Source: Desulfobulbaceae bacterium UBA5123
Lineage (GTDB): Bacteria > Desulfobacterota > Desulfobulbia > Desulfobulbales > UBA5123
NCBI GenBank assembly: GCA_002415465.1
Contig: DHYT01000037.1
Coordinates: 11,367 to 20,447 of the forward strand
DNA: 9,081 nucleotides
Direction: 5' to 3'
Below are positions 1 through 5,968 of this stretch, one piece after another. The notes beneath the pieces were generated by a model. It was not told where the DNA came from. It did not search any database and worked only from the letters and a program-made list of their open reading frames with translations. A program made the translations under genes and the position numbers. The stretch's first letter is position 1, and every line of letters starts with the position of its first letter.

Positions 1-176
1 TCGACGTAGCGGGCCATCTCCTGGGCGCGGCAGATGGAACAGTCCAGTTCCGGATCGTCCACCTCGGGGAAGTAGTTGCGGGAAGAAAGCTTGATGGTCC
101 AGCCCGATTTGGCGAACAGCTCGATGGTCGCCTTCTCGAGGCTGCCCTTGGGAATGCCCAGTTTCAATACGCTCAT
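1..176 (-). CDS. hisG: ATP phosphoribosyltransferase HisG (5' part, cut by window edge)
   Basis: HisG condenses ATP with PRPP to give phosphoribosyl-ATP, the committed first step of histidine synthesis in the cytoplasm. Only the first 58 codons are present; the gene leaves the window at its left edge. The visible N-terminus has the family's opening strand and loop ([11 protein letters not shown], residues 8-18), then [14 protein letters not shown] (31-44) and the RAQEMARYV segment (50-58), which in the family belongs to the substrate-binding region. The ATG at 174-176 overlaps the hisI stop as ATGA, so the two genes are translationally coupled, and this settles the start. Whether it is the long form with a C-terminal regulatory domain or the short HisZ-dependent form cannot be seen. 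The assignment is from recognised motifs. Confidence 0.95.
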   Translation of the reverse strand, partial: MSVLKLGIPKGSLEKATIELFAKSGWTIKLSSRNYFPEVDDPELDCSICRAQEMARYV

Positions 177-550
177 TTCTTGTATACCTCCCCGGGATCA
201 AACACCGGTGCTTCCTTGATAACCAGGTCGTCGCCCGCGACGCGCCTGAAAAAACAACTCCGATACCCCTTGTGGCAGGCGGCGCCGCCCAGCTGCTCAA
301 CCCGGTAGATGACGGTGTCCTCGTCGCAGTCGACCAGGATCTCCTTTACCAGCTGCACATGGTTTGACGACTCGCCCTTGAGCCACAGCTTGTTGCGGGA
401 ACGGCTCCAGTAATGGGCCTTGCCCGTCGCCAGGGTCTTTTGCCACGCCTCTTCATTAATATACGCAACCATCAGCACCTCGTTGGTGCGATGATCCTGC
501 ACAATGGCCGGCAACAACCCGTCGCCCTTGTCAAATCGCAATGCCTGCAT
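173..550 (-). CDS. hisI: Phosphoribosyl-AMP cyclohydrolase HisI (monofunctional)
   Basis: HisI opens the adenine ring of phosphoribosyl-AMP, the third step of histidine synthesis, as a cytoplasmic Zn/Mg-dependent dimer. At 125 aa it has the length of the monofunctional enzyme; no HisE pyrophosphatase domain is fused. Visible signatures are the [14 protein letters not shown] substrate loop (49-62), the acidic metal site D74-C-D76-x-D78, and the zinc cysteines C75, C92 and C99 in VDCDEDT and [12 protein letters not shown]. All expected ligands are present. Its stop shares four bases with the hisG ATG. Upstream lies a 45-base gap to the Cys-rich small gene at 596-778, so the three probably share the promoter at 820-848. 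The Shine-Dalgarno is weak (GGAAGCGTAAG before the ATG). A hisI-hisG pair fits a Desulfobacterota-type host (inference). Confidence 0.96.
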   Translation of the reverse strand: MQALRFDKGDGLLPAIVQDHRTNEVLMVAYINEEAWQKTLATGKAHYWSRSRNKLWLKGESSNHVQLVKEILVDCDEDTVIYRVEQLGGAACHKGYRSCFFRRVAGDDLVIKEAPVFDPGEVYKK

Positions 551-595
551 GATCTTACGCTTCCACCAGATAAGTGTTTTACGCCCGGAGCAAGC

Positions 596-778
596 CTACG
601 CCGCGCCATCCTGCTCCGCCGCCTTCCGTTTCTCCAGGCAGTCGGGATTCTCCAGGGAGGCAAACTGGATCATGCAGGCGGAGCGGAACTTGCAGTACTC
701 CTTGGGATGGCGGCAGCACGCCTCGTCCTCCCGCATGGTTTCCTTGTATTTCTCGCAGAACAGTTCCACGGACTCCAT
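596..778 (-). CDS. Small cysteine-rich protein of unknown function (60 aa)
   Basis: I do not recognise a named family. The frame can be read from 832, but that ATG falls between the -35 and -10 of a good promoter on the same strand (820-848). The ATG at 776-778 has AGGGA five to six bases upstream, so I start there, giving 60 aa. The product is hydrophilic, has no signal peptide or membrane segment, and has six cysteines (8, 21, 22, 29, 35, 47). The core CCRHPKEYCKFRSAC (21-35) holds four cysteines plus a histidine, a pattern suited to binding zinc or an Fe-S cluster (inference). It is the first gene after the promoter and precedes hisI by 45 bases, so it probably heads a hisI-hisG transcript. 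A structural zinc protein, an Fe-S protein or a metal chaperone are all possible; nothing decides between them. That it is coding is likely, because promoter, RBS and spaced cysteines agree. Confidence 0.72.
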   Translation of the reverse strand: MESVELFCEKYKETMREDEACCRHPKEYCKFRSACMIQFASLENPDCLEKRKAAEQDGAA

Positions 779-819
779 GGCGTCCCTAGGCACCCCATCC
801 AAATTTTTCCGAAACAGCC

Positions 820-848
820 AAAGTATGCCCATCGGCCGTTTTTGTCAA
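820..848 (-). promoter_or_regulatory. Sigma70-type promoter for the Cys-rich gene-hisI-hisG
   Basis: On the minus strand a perfect TTGACA (848-843) is followed by a 17-base spacer and TACTTT (825-820), three of six matches to the -10 consensus. Transcription would begin near 813, leaving a leader of about 35 bases with a Shine-Dalgarno before the ATG at 778. It sits in the 121-base gap (from the 778 start) downstream of cbiO, so the his genes need not depend on the cbi transcript. Confidence 0.6.
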
Positions 849-899
849 GTGCGGGAAGGCAGGAGCCGCCACCGACCGCCAAAAAACACCCTGGGCCGC

Positions 900-1631
900 C
901 TACGATGAATGCCGATGCGGCAAGGTTCCAAAGCTGTGGATGTGGAAATGGCTGTGAATGGCGCCCTCCTCGGCGGTGAGGATGCGCCCGTCCTTCATAT
1001 AAAAGACGCGGTCGGCAACCCGGCCCAGAAAATCATAATCGTGCGAGACCACCACATAGGCGATATCGAGTCGGCGCAGGATGGCAAGCAGCCGCTCCTT
1101 GGTGTCGTGGTCAAGGCCGGTGGTCGGCTCATCGAGCAGCAGCAGCCGGGGCGACATGGCGAGAACGGTGGCCAGCGCCACCAGCCGCTTCTCGCCGCCG
1201 GAAAGGTGATGGGTGATCCGCTCCTCGAAGCCGGCCAGCCCGAGATCGGCCAGCACCCTGCCGGCGATCTCGCGGGCCGTTTCCGGTGAATGCCCCTGGT
1301 TGATCGGGCCGAAGGCGACATCCTCGAGCACCGTCGGGCAGAAGAGCTGGTCGTCGGCGTCCTGAAAAAGCAACCCCACCCCTTGCCGCACCAGCCGAAA
1401 ATCCTCTTCGGTGCGCGCCTCCCGCCCGAAAACGGTGAGGTTGCCGGCGGCGGCCCTCTTCAGGCCGACGATGAGATGAAGCAGGGTGGTCTTGCCGCTG
1501 CCGTTATCGCCCACCAGCCCGACCTTCTCGCCGGCGCGCAGCTCCAGATCGAGACGATCGAGCACCGGCCGGGATCGGCTATAGAAATAACTGATATCGC
1601 GGAGATTCAGTATCAGGTCGCTGGAAGCCAT
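900..1631 (-). CDS. cbiO: ECF transporter ATP-binding protein, CbiO type (cobalt/nickel)
   Basis: This is the ABC ATPase that powers an energy-coupling-factor (group I, Co/Ni-type) importer at the cytoplasmic face of the membrane. In its 243 aa the motifs run in order: Walker A GDNGSGKT (41-48), Q-loop Q90 within LLFQDADDQLF, which is typical of CbiO, signature LSGGE (143-147), Walker B LLLLDE (163-168), D-loop around D174, and switch histidine H197. All catalytic residues are intact. The frame extends to a TTG at 1640; I prefer the ATG at 1629-1631, although no strong RBS is visible. The cbiQ stop lies inside the gene (19-base overlap), implying coupled translation. The last 20 residues carry six histidines (HSHFHIH and HRH), which could bind metal (inference). 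CbiO proteins also serve other ECF substrates, so the metal specificity is not proven. Confidence 0.93.
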   Translation of the reverse strand: MASSDLILNLRDISYFYSRSRPVLDRLDLELRAGEKVGLVGDNGSGKTTLLHLIVGLKRAAAGNLTVFGREARTEEDFRLVRQGVGLLFQDADDQLFCPTVLEDVAFGPINQGHSPETAREIAGRVLADLGLAGFEERITHHLSGGEKRLVALATVLAMSPRLLLLDEPTTGLDHDTKERLLAILRRLDIAYVVVSHDYDFLGRVADRVFYMKDGRILTAEEGAIHSHFHIHSFGTLPHRHSS

Positions 1632-2371
1632 TCGAGACAAGCCATGCCGCCGACGACCGCCGCGATGGCGATCAGTGAGACAACATCCACGGAGGTTATG
1701 AAAAATGGGCGCATTGCGTAAAACCGGCCCCGGAAACCGCGACAGAGCATGGCGTCGTGCACCCTCTCGGCCCTGGCCAAACTCCGCACCAGCAGCATCC
1801 CGACCAGATAGGCGTAAGTTTTATAGGTATGCCGGTCGGTTTTCGGCCGGAAGCCGCGAATGACCGCGGCATTGTGCAGGCGGTGGTATTCCTGCTCCAT
1901 AACATGAATATAGCGGTAGGTAAACAGGAGAAGATAGACAAGCTTTTCAGGTACCGCGAGGCAGCGCAGGGCATGGCCGAGGGTGGCGACCGGCATGGTG
2001 GCGACCAGGGCGACAAAGGCCAGCAGGATCGCGTTGGCCTTGACCGTGATCCGCGCCGCCGCCCACACCCCCTCGGCCGTGGCCGCAAACGGCCCAAGTT
2101 GCAACCAGGGCGTGCCGGCATGGCTGAAGGGCAAAAACAGCCAGAGACAGAGCATAAAAAAATTGGCCAGCGCCAGCCGCCGCAAAAGGTGCCGCAACGT
2201 CGGCCTGGCCAGGCCGACGAGAATCACCGCCGTCGCCATCGCCAGCGCCAGGGCATCCCAGCGGGTCAATATCGCCGCCACGCCGGCAAAAAGGACGGCG
2301 GCCGCCACCTTGACCCTAGGGTCCAGGCGATGCATCAAGGAAGAACCGACGGCAAACGGCTCCGTCAACAT
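1613..2371 (-). CDS. cbiQ: ECF transporter transmembrane component, CbiQ type
   Basis: CbiQ is the T component that couples a substrate-capture protein to the CbiO ATPase in a cobalt/nickel-type ECF importer. The protein has several hydrophobic helices: roughly residues 20-36, 38-55, a cluster over 66-125, 137-155 and 226-246. It carries the two short cytoplasmic Arg-Gly motifs that contact the ATPases, AVIRGFRP (IRG at 171-173) and MLCRGFRGR (CRG at 210-212). The opening LMHRLDPRVKV (12-22) is the family's usual N-terminus. The frame continues 11 codons upstream to an ATG at 2404, but that extension crosses a hairpin and T-run, while the ATG at 2371 has GAGG ten bases upstream, so I take 252 aa. 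It overlaps cbiO by 19 bases. No CbiM, CbiN or other S component adjoins it in this window; it must be elsewhere or be an unrecognised partner. Confidence 0.9.
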   Translation of the reverse strand: MLTEPFAVGSSLMHRLDPRVKVAAAVLFAGVAAILTRWDALALAMATAVILVGLARPTLRHLLRRLALANFFMLCLWLFLPFSHAGTPWLQLGPFAATAEGVWAAARITVKANAILLAFVALVATMPVATLGHALRCLAVPEKLVYLLLFTYRYIHVMEQEYHRLHNAAVIRGFRPKTDRHTYKTYAYLVGMLLVRSLARAERVHDAMLCRGFRGRFYAMRPFFITSVDVVSLIAIAAVVGGMACLEWLPAT

Positions 2372-2393
2372 GGCTGACAAACCTCGCTCAAAT

Positions 2394-2431
2394 AAAAAAA
2401 CCATTGCCCGCCGCCAGCGCCGTGGCGGGCA
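2394..2431 (-). terminator. Candidate intrinsic terminator/attenuator in the cbiQ leader
   Basis: Reading the minus strand, TGCCCGCC (2431-2424) and GGCGGGCA (2412-2405) form a perfect 8-bp GC-rich stem with an 11-base loop. Four bases later comes a run of seven T (2400-2394). This is the shape of a Rho-independent terminator, and it lies 23 bases before my preferred cbiQ start. No minus-strand gene ends just upstream, so it would act as an attenuator in the cbiQO leader rather than as a gene-end terminator (inference). A duplicate of the 5' arm lies 12 bases further upstream and could compete for pairing. The four-base gap between stem and T-run weakens the call. Confidence 0.5.
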
Positions 2432-2443
2432 GCGTGGCGGGCA
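2421..2443 (-). repeat. 11-bp tandem direct repeat in the cbiQ leader
   Basis: CGTGGCGGGCA occurs at 2421-2431 and again at 2433-2443 (plus-strand reading), separated by one G. On the leader transcript each copy reads TGCCCGCCACG, and either can pair with GGCGGGCA at 2412-2405. The repeat therefore offers two alternative hairpins, with 11- or 23-base loops. Confidence 0.85.
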
Positions 2444-2585
2444 CCCCGCAAGACGCTATTATTGCCTTGACCGCGGGCAGCGAACATCGTAAGTAGAAAC
2501 TATTTTCCGGAAGTGAAAAGCATATCCCGGCCACCCTGAACAACAATCCTGGCAAACGCAGCAAACTAGCACGCCGTGACGAAAA

Positions 2586-4127
2586 ATGACAACCATTTTG
2601 TCACCCATAGCCGACAAAGGCCTCCAACCGCAACCAGCCGTCACGAACATGGCCCAAGCCGTTCCCCCATCAATCGCGCACAACAACCCTCCTCCCGGAA
2701 CGATGCCTGCCGAAGCCGAACAGAACGCGCCCAAACAGCAGATCCAAGCGATCATCTCCGGGTGCCAGGCATTCCTTCTGCACGCCCAGGCGGAAATCGA
2801 CAAGGCGACAGCCGACAATCAGGTCATGGGCTGGCTTGAAGTCAACTTCCAGCACAACGCCGCGACCCTGGCGGCATGCGGCATCCAGGCAACCCTGCAG
2901 GGCCCCAGGGACCATTTCAAAACCGAACTGCCGGCCCTGACGACCGGCCTGCGCCACCTGGATAACGATGTCGGCAACCTTGTCGCCGACATCAAACTGC
3001 AGCCGCAGCTGCAACCGGCCACTCTGCCCAGGGCCCGCCGCCTGGCGGCAGAAAAACAGGCATGGGAGGCACGCCTCGACGCCGCCCTCGCCGACTGCAA
3101 GCTCCTTAGGGAGTCACACGCCACCCTGCGCGGGAACCTCACCCCGCAAATCCTTCTGCCCTTTGCCAAGGAAAAATCCGGCAACAAGGGGCCCATCTTC
3201 GACATCGGCTACAAGCTCTACCGGCTGACCTCCGACCACAAGGAGAAAGGGGACGAGGAGAAGAACCTCGATGATTTCTTCAGCGAAGCAACCAGGCAGG
3301 AGACCCTCTTCGCCCAGATAACGATGCCGGAGCTCCCCAAACTCGCCGCCACCGTCATCAAGGAGCAGATCAAGTCCGCCATCAGGGTGACCGCGACCGT
3401 TAAGGACACCATCGACATCATGCGGGAAAACTTCGCCGGCGAACAAAAACATGTCAAGGCGACCAAGGCGCGCATCACCAAACTCGGCAAGGAAGACATC
3501 GCGGAGCTCCTGAAGCGTATCAACGAGGAAGCAGATGCTCTCTACAAGGGGATGTTACGCTTTCACTACAAGGCGCACCACCTGGACAAGATTTACGATA
3601 TCGAGGAAATCCTGCTGCTCATGCAATTCATGCAGCGGGCGATCAAGAACGATCTGCAACAACAGCTCAAACAGGAAATCGCCGACGACGGCAGCCTCCT
3701 CAACCTGAATACGGCGGCGGCCGCCGCAGCCGATCAATTCCTGAAAGGGCCGGCCGGCTTCTGGCGCGGCATCAAGCTGCTCTTCCGGCTTCTCGCGGGC
3801 AAGGAGACCGTCAACCTGGTCAGCTTCGAGGCAACCATCCGCGACGCCCTGAACTCTTGCAACTCCTTTTATGGCAACACCCCGGAAGACATCCTGCCCC
3901 TTGAGAAATTCATCAACGACAAACTGAGCGCCTACGACGCCCCGTTTCCCCGAGAAGACCTCTACAAGATCATGAAGAAATGCCTCCACGACTACGGCAC
4001 CAACATCGAGGAATTCTGCCGCACCTTCAAGGTTGACATCTCCTCCATTACCGCCAAGGGCGGAACCATCACCATCAAGAAACTCATCAGCCAGATCGAG
4101 GGCATGGCCACCAAGATGACCCAGTGA
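2586..4127 (+). CDS. Large helical protein of unknown function (513 aa)
   Basis: I recognise no family. The frame is open for 513 codons. Residues 1-50 are rich in Pro, Ala and Asn and probably disordered. From about residue 50 the sequence is almost wholly compatible with amphipathic helices, with Lys/Glu-rich stretches at 215-240 and 260-345 that could form coiled coils. An alanine run (AAAAAAD) lies near 377. There is no signal peptide and no clear transmembrane helix; WRGIKLLFRLLAG near 390 is the most hydrophobic patch and is basic and amphipathic. Six cysteines are scattered without a metal-site pattern. Start choice is uncertain: the ATG at 2586 has no good RBS, and an in-frame ATG at 2703 has GGAA just upstream, which would give about 474 aa. 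It diverges from cbiQ and is followed at 4172 by a small membrane protein, perhaps co-transcribed. Codon-position GC resembles the neighbours, so there is no sign of recent transfer. Confidence 0.78.
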   Translation: MTTILSPIADKGLQPQPAVTNMAQAVPPSIAHNNPPPGTMPAEAEQNAPKQQIQAIISGCQAFLLHAQAEIDKATADNQVMGWLEVNFQHNAATLAACGIQATLQGPRDHFKTELPALTTGLRHLDNDVGNLVADIKLQPQLQPATLPRARRLAAEKQAWEARLDAALADCKLLRESHATLRGNLTPQILLPFAKEKSGNKGPIFDIGYKLYRLTSDHKEKGDEEKNLDDFFSEATRQETLFAQITMPELPKLAATVIKEQIKSAIRVTATVKDTIDIMRENFAGEQKHVKATKARITKLGKEDIAELLKRINEEADALYKGMLRFHYKAHHLDKIYDIEEILLLMQFMQRAIKNDLQQQLKQEIADDGSLLNLNTAAAAAADQFLKGPAGFWRGIKLLFRLLAGKETVNLVSFEATIRDALNSCNSFYGNTPEDILPLEKFINDKLSAYDAPFPREDLYKIMKKCLHDYGTNIEEFCRTFKVDISSITAKGGTITIKKLISQIEGMATKMTQ

Positions 4128-4171
4128 CCACCCTTTGCCCAACGCCAACCTTTTCCCGGAATCCAGCCGCC

Positions 4172-4381
4172 ATGCTCAACTTCCTCGACAGCGTTCCCTA
4201 CAACGTCCTGATCCCGTTCACCGCGCTCATGCTCCTGGCGCCCTTTCACCCCATGCCGCACGTGGTGGAAAAGCTCGCCATGCTGAAAAACGGCACCCTG
4301 GTGCGCCCAATCGACATCTTCGATCTTCTATTCCATCTCGCGCCCCTTGCCCTGCTTTGCGCCAAATGGATGCGCGGCTGA
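4172..4381 (+). CDS. Small two-helix membrane protein (69 aa), function unknown
   Basis: The product begins MLNFLDSVPYNVLIP and has two hydrophobic helices, about residues 10-25 and 50-66. Between them is a loop with conserved-looking PHVVEKLAML and LVRPIDIFDLLFHL. From memory this resembles a family of roughly 65-70 aa proteins in Deltaproteobacteria that databases often label 'RND transporter' by loose association; no RND transporter fold is possible at this length, so I call it only a membrane protein. The frame can be extended to a GTG at 4124 whose TGA overlap with the preceding stop would couple the genes, but the recognisable part begins at the ATG at 4172. The RBS is weak (GGA eleven bases upstream). 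It follows the 513-aa gene by 44 bases and precedes the promoter at 4423. Its role is unknown. Confidence 0.72.
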   Translation: MLNFLDSVPYNVLIPFTALMLLAPFHPMPHVVEKLAMLKNGTLVRPIDIFDLLFHLAPLALLCAKWMRG

Positions 4382-4422
4382 CCACGACCAGAAAAATCCT
4401 CGCCCGGCAAAACGCATCCCCC

Positions 4423-4451
4423 TTGACCTTGCCGGCAACCGCCCTTAAGGT
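4423..4451 (+). promoter_or_regulatory. Sigma70-type promoter for fkpB/slyD-like gene and thiD
   Basis: TTGACC (4423-4428, five of six) is followed by a 17-base spacer and TAAGGT (4446-4451, three of six). The predicted start near 4458 leaves a leader of about 65 bases to the FKBP ATG at 4524, which has a near-perfect AGGAGA ribosome site. thiD follows 51 bases after the FKBP stop and likely shares this transcript up to the terminator at 5911-5952. Confidence 0.45.
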
Positions 4452-4523
4452 ATGTCAACCAACAAACACGCAGCCGGCTGACCGCGCCAGGCCCCCTCGC
4501 CCAGCCGCCATCAGGAGAAAACC

Positions 4524-4967
4524 ATGCAACGAGTCAAGGAAAACGACAGCGTCACCGTTGTCTACAACGGCGCCATTGAAAACGGCGACATCTTCGAATC
4601 CTCCGCCGACACCGGCCCCCTGGAATTCACCCTGGGCACCGAAAGCGTCATGCCTCTCTTCGAGCAGGCGGTGCTGGGGATGGCCGTCAACGAGACCAAG
4701 AGCATCAAAATTCCGCCGCCGGAGGCATACGGCGAACACCGCGCGGAACTGGTGCAGAGCATCGACCGGACAATCTTCAAGGGCAAGGAGCTTCACCCCG
4801 GCATGACCCTCGGCCTGGACATGGAAAAGGAAGGCAAGACCGTCAAGGTGCCGGCCACGGTCACCGCCGTCGGCGACGACACCGTCACCGTCGACTTCAA
4901 CCACCCCCTGGCCGGCCAGACCCTGGTCTACACCATCACCCTCAAGGCGATCCAGCCCACGCAATGA
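4524..4967 (+). CDS. FKBP-type peptidyl-prolyl cis-trans isomerase, SlyD-like
   Basis: It catalyses cis-trans isomerisation of prolyl bonds and, through its inserted flap domain, acts as a cytoplasmic folding chaperone. The 147 aa show the FKBP half-barrel start (VTVVYNGAIENGDIFESS, 10-27), the PLEFTLG strand (32-38), MPLFEQAVLGM (43-53) and the PPPEAYGEH segment (64-72). An insert-in-flap domain follows (about 72-120), then the SlyD-type closing signature DFNHPLAGQTL (124-134). It lacks the His/Cys-rich metal-binding tail of enteric SlyD, so metal delivery as in nickel hydrogenase maturation is not indicated. There is no signal peptide. The start is fixed by AGGAGA six bases upstream. It is probably co-transcribed with thiD; the pairing has no clear functional meaning. 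Confidence 0.95.
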   Translation: MQRVKENDSVTVVYNGAIENGDIFESSADTGPLEFTLGTESVMPLFEQAVLGMAVNETKSIKIPPPEAYGEHRAELVQSIDRTIFKGKELHPGMTLGLDMEKEGKTVKVPATVTAVGDDTVTVDFNHPLAGQTLVYTITLKAIQPTQ

Positions 4968-5018
4968 TCAATCCTTGATTGGCCATCACGCCGCCCGCGA
5001 CCCTCTCCGGAGAACAAC

Positions 5019-5873
5019 ATGCCCACCAGCGCGCAGAAACGGATTCCGGTACCCACGGTGCTCAGCATCGCCGGCTCCGACCCCTCGGGGGGCGCCGGCA
5101 TCCAGGCGGATCTGAAAACCTTCGCGGTTATCGGCGTATACGGCGGCGCGGTCATCTCCAGCCTGACCGTGCAGAACACCATGGGGGTGCGGTCGGTTGC
5201 CCCCTTACCCCCGGAACTGGTCAGGGAGCAGATCCGCGCGGTATTGACCGACCTTGACGTCAGCCACGTCAAGATCGGCATGGTCGGCGCCACCGCGACG
5301 GCACAAGCCATCGGCGAGGCCCTCGGTGATTTTAACGGCGAGGTGATCTACGACCCGGTGATGCGCGCCACCTCCGGCAAGGCGCTGGTCGAGGAGAACG
5401 CCGCGGCCTTGCTCGCCGAACACCTGGTCGCCCGCGCAACGGTGCTCACTCCGAATATCCCGGAACTGCACAAGCTGGTCGGCGGGGCAGACAACACCAT
5501 CGGCGAAAACGAGATGGCGGCATGCCTCTTCGCCCGCTTCCCCCGCCTCAGGGCATTGGCCCTGACCGGCGGACACGGCCGTGCAAACGACACGGTCTGC
5601 GACCTCCTTTTCTGGCGACCGGCCGACAACAACGCCTCCCTCTCCCGCCTCGAACGCAGCCACCCTAAAATACGCACCGCCAACAGCCACGGGACGGGAT
5701 GCACATTTGCCGCCGCCCTTGCCGCCTTCCACCAGCTTACCGGCGATTACCCGACCGCCTTCGACCGCACGGTGACCTTTATGTCGCAACTCATCCAGCA
5801 AAGCGCCGCCTACCGGATCGGCAACGGCAACGGCCCCCTGCTGCACCACCTTCTCCGCAAAACCAGAATCTGA
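5019..5873 (+). CDS. thiD: Hydroxymethylpyrimidine / phosphomethylpyrimidine kinase ThiD
   Basis: ThiD phosphorylates 4-amino-5-hydroxymethyl-2-methylpyrimidine and then its monophosphate, supplying the pyrimidine half of thiamine in the cytoplasm. The 284 aa begin with the ribokinase-fold substrate motif SIAGSDPSGGAGIQAD (16-31). They continue with HVKIGMVG in the middle, YDPVMRATSG, LTPNIPEL, and the anion-hole and catalytic-base motif NSHGTGCT, with GTGC at 225-228. All catalytic elements are present. It is slightly longer than the usual ~266 aa because of a ten-residue N-terminal lead and a longer segment around 195-215. No ThiE domain is fused and no TPP riboswitch is visible in the 51 bases upstream. 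The ATG has GGAG seven bases upstream. It ends 37 bases before a bidirectional terminator. Confidence 0.96.
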   Translation: MPTSAQKRIPVPTVLSIAGSDPSGGAGIQADLKTFAVIGVYGGAVISSLTVQNTMGVRSVAPLPPELVREQIRAVLTDLDVSHVKIGMVGATATAQAIGEALGDFNGEVIYDPVMRATSGKALVEENAAALLAEHLVARATVLTPNIPELHKLVGGADNTIGENEMAACLFARFPRLRALALTGGHGRANDTVCDLLFWRPADNNASLSRLERSHPKIRTANSHGTGCTFAAALAAFHQLTGDYPTAFDRTVTFMSQLIQQSAAYRIGNGNGPLLHHLLRKTRI

Positions 5874-5910
5874 CCCACCCCCGCCGCAAGGCGAGGATTC
5901 ATGACGGCAC

Positions 5911-5952
5911 AAAAAAAACGGGGCGCGCCCGCAGGCACGCCCCGTTTTTTTT
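5911..5952. terminator. Strong bidirectional Rho-independent terminator
   Basis: A8 (5911-5918) precedes CGGGGCG (5919-5925), which pairs perfectly with CGCCCCG (5938-5944). The inner GCC/GGC pair (5927-5929 with 5934-5936) closes a CGCA tetraloop after one C-A mismatch. T8 (5945-5952) follows. The structure is symmetrical, so it can end thiD on the plus strand and the cytochrome gene on the minus strand, whose stop lies only 16 bases away. Confidence 0.95.
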
Positions 5953-5968
5953 ACACCGATGAAAAAAC

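Noticed and set aside
1757..2377. 206-codon plus-strand frame opposite cbiQ
   Set aside because: The opposite strand encodes clear CbiQ with its motifs; this product is a Gln/Arg/His/Gly-rich antisense translation.
2467..2495. Plus-strand TTGACC with 17-base spacer and TAAGTA before the 513-aa gene
   Set aside because: The -35 is good but the -10 matches the consensus at only two positions; too weak to list as a feature.
2432..2590. Riboswitch in the cbiQ leader (cobalamin, NiCo; also AGTTTCTAC resembling a purine-riboswitch junction)
   Set aside because: The conserved cobalamin and NiCo cores are absent. The AGTTTCTAC word lacks the flanking paired arms of a purine aptamer.
3555..4148. 197-codon minus-strand frame opposite the 513-aa gene
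   Set aside because: It is a shadow of high-GC coding sequence. Its repetitive Leu/Val/Gly/Asp composition is typical of antisense reading, and the plus frame is much longer.
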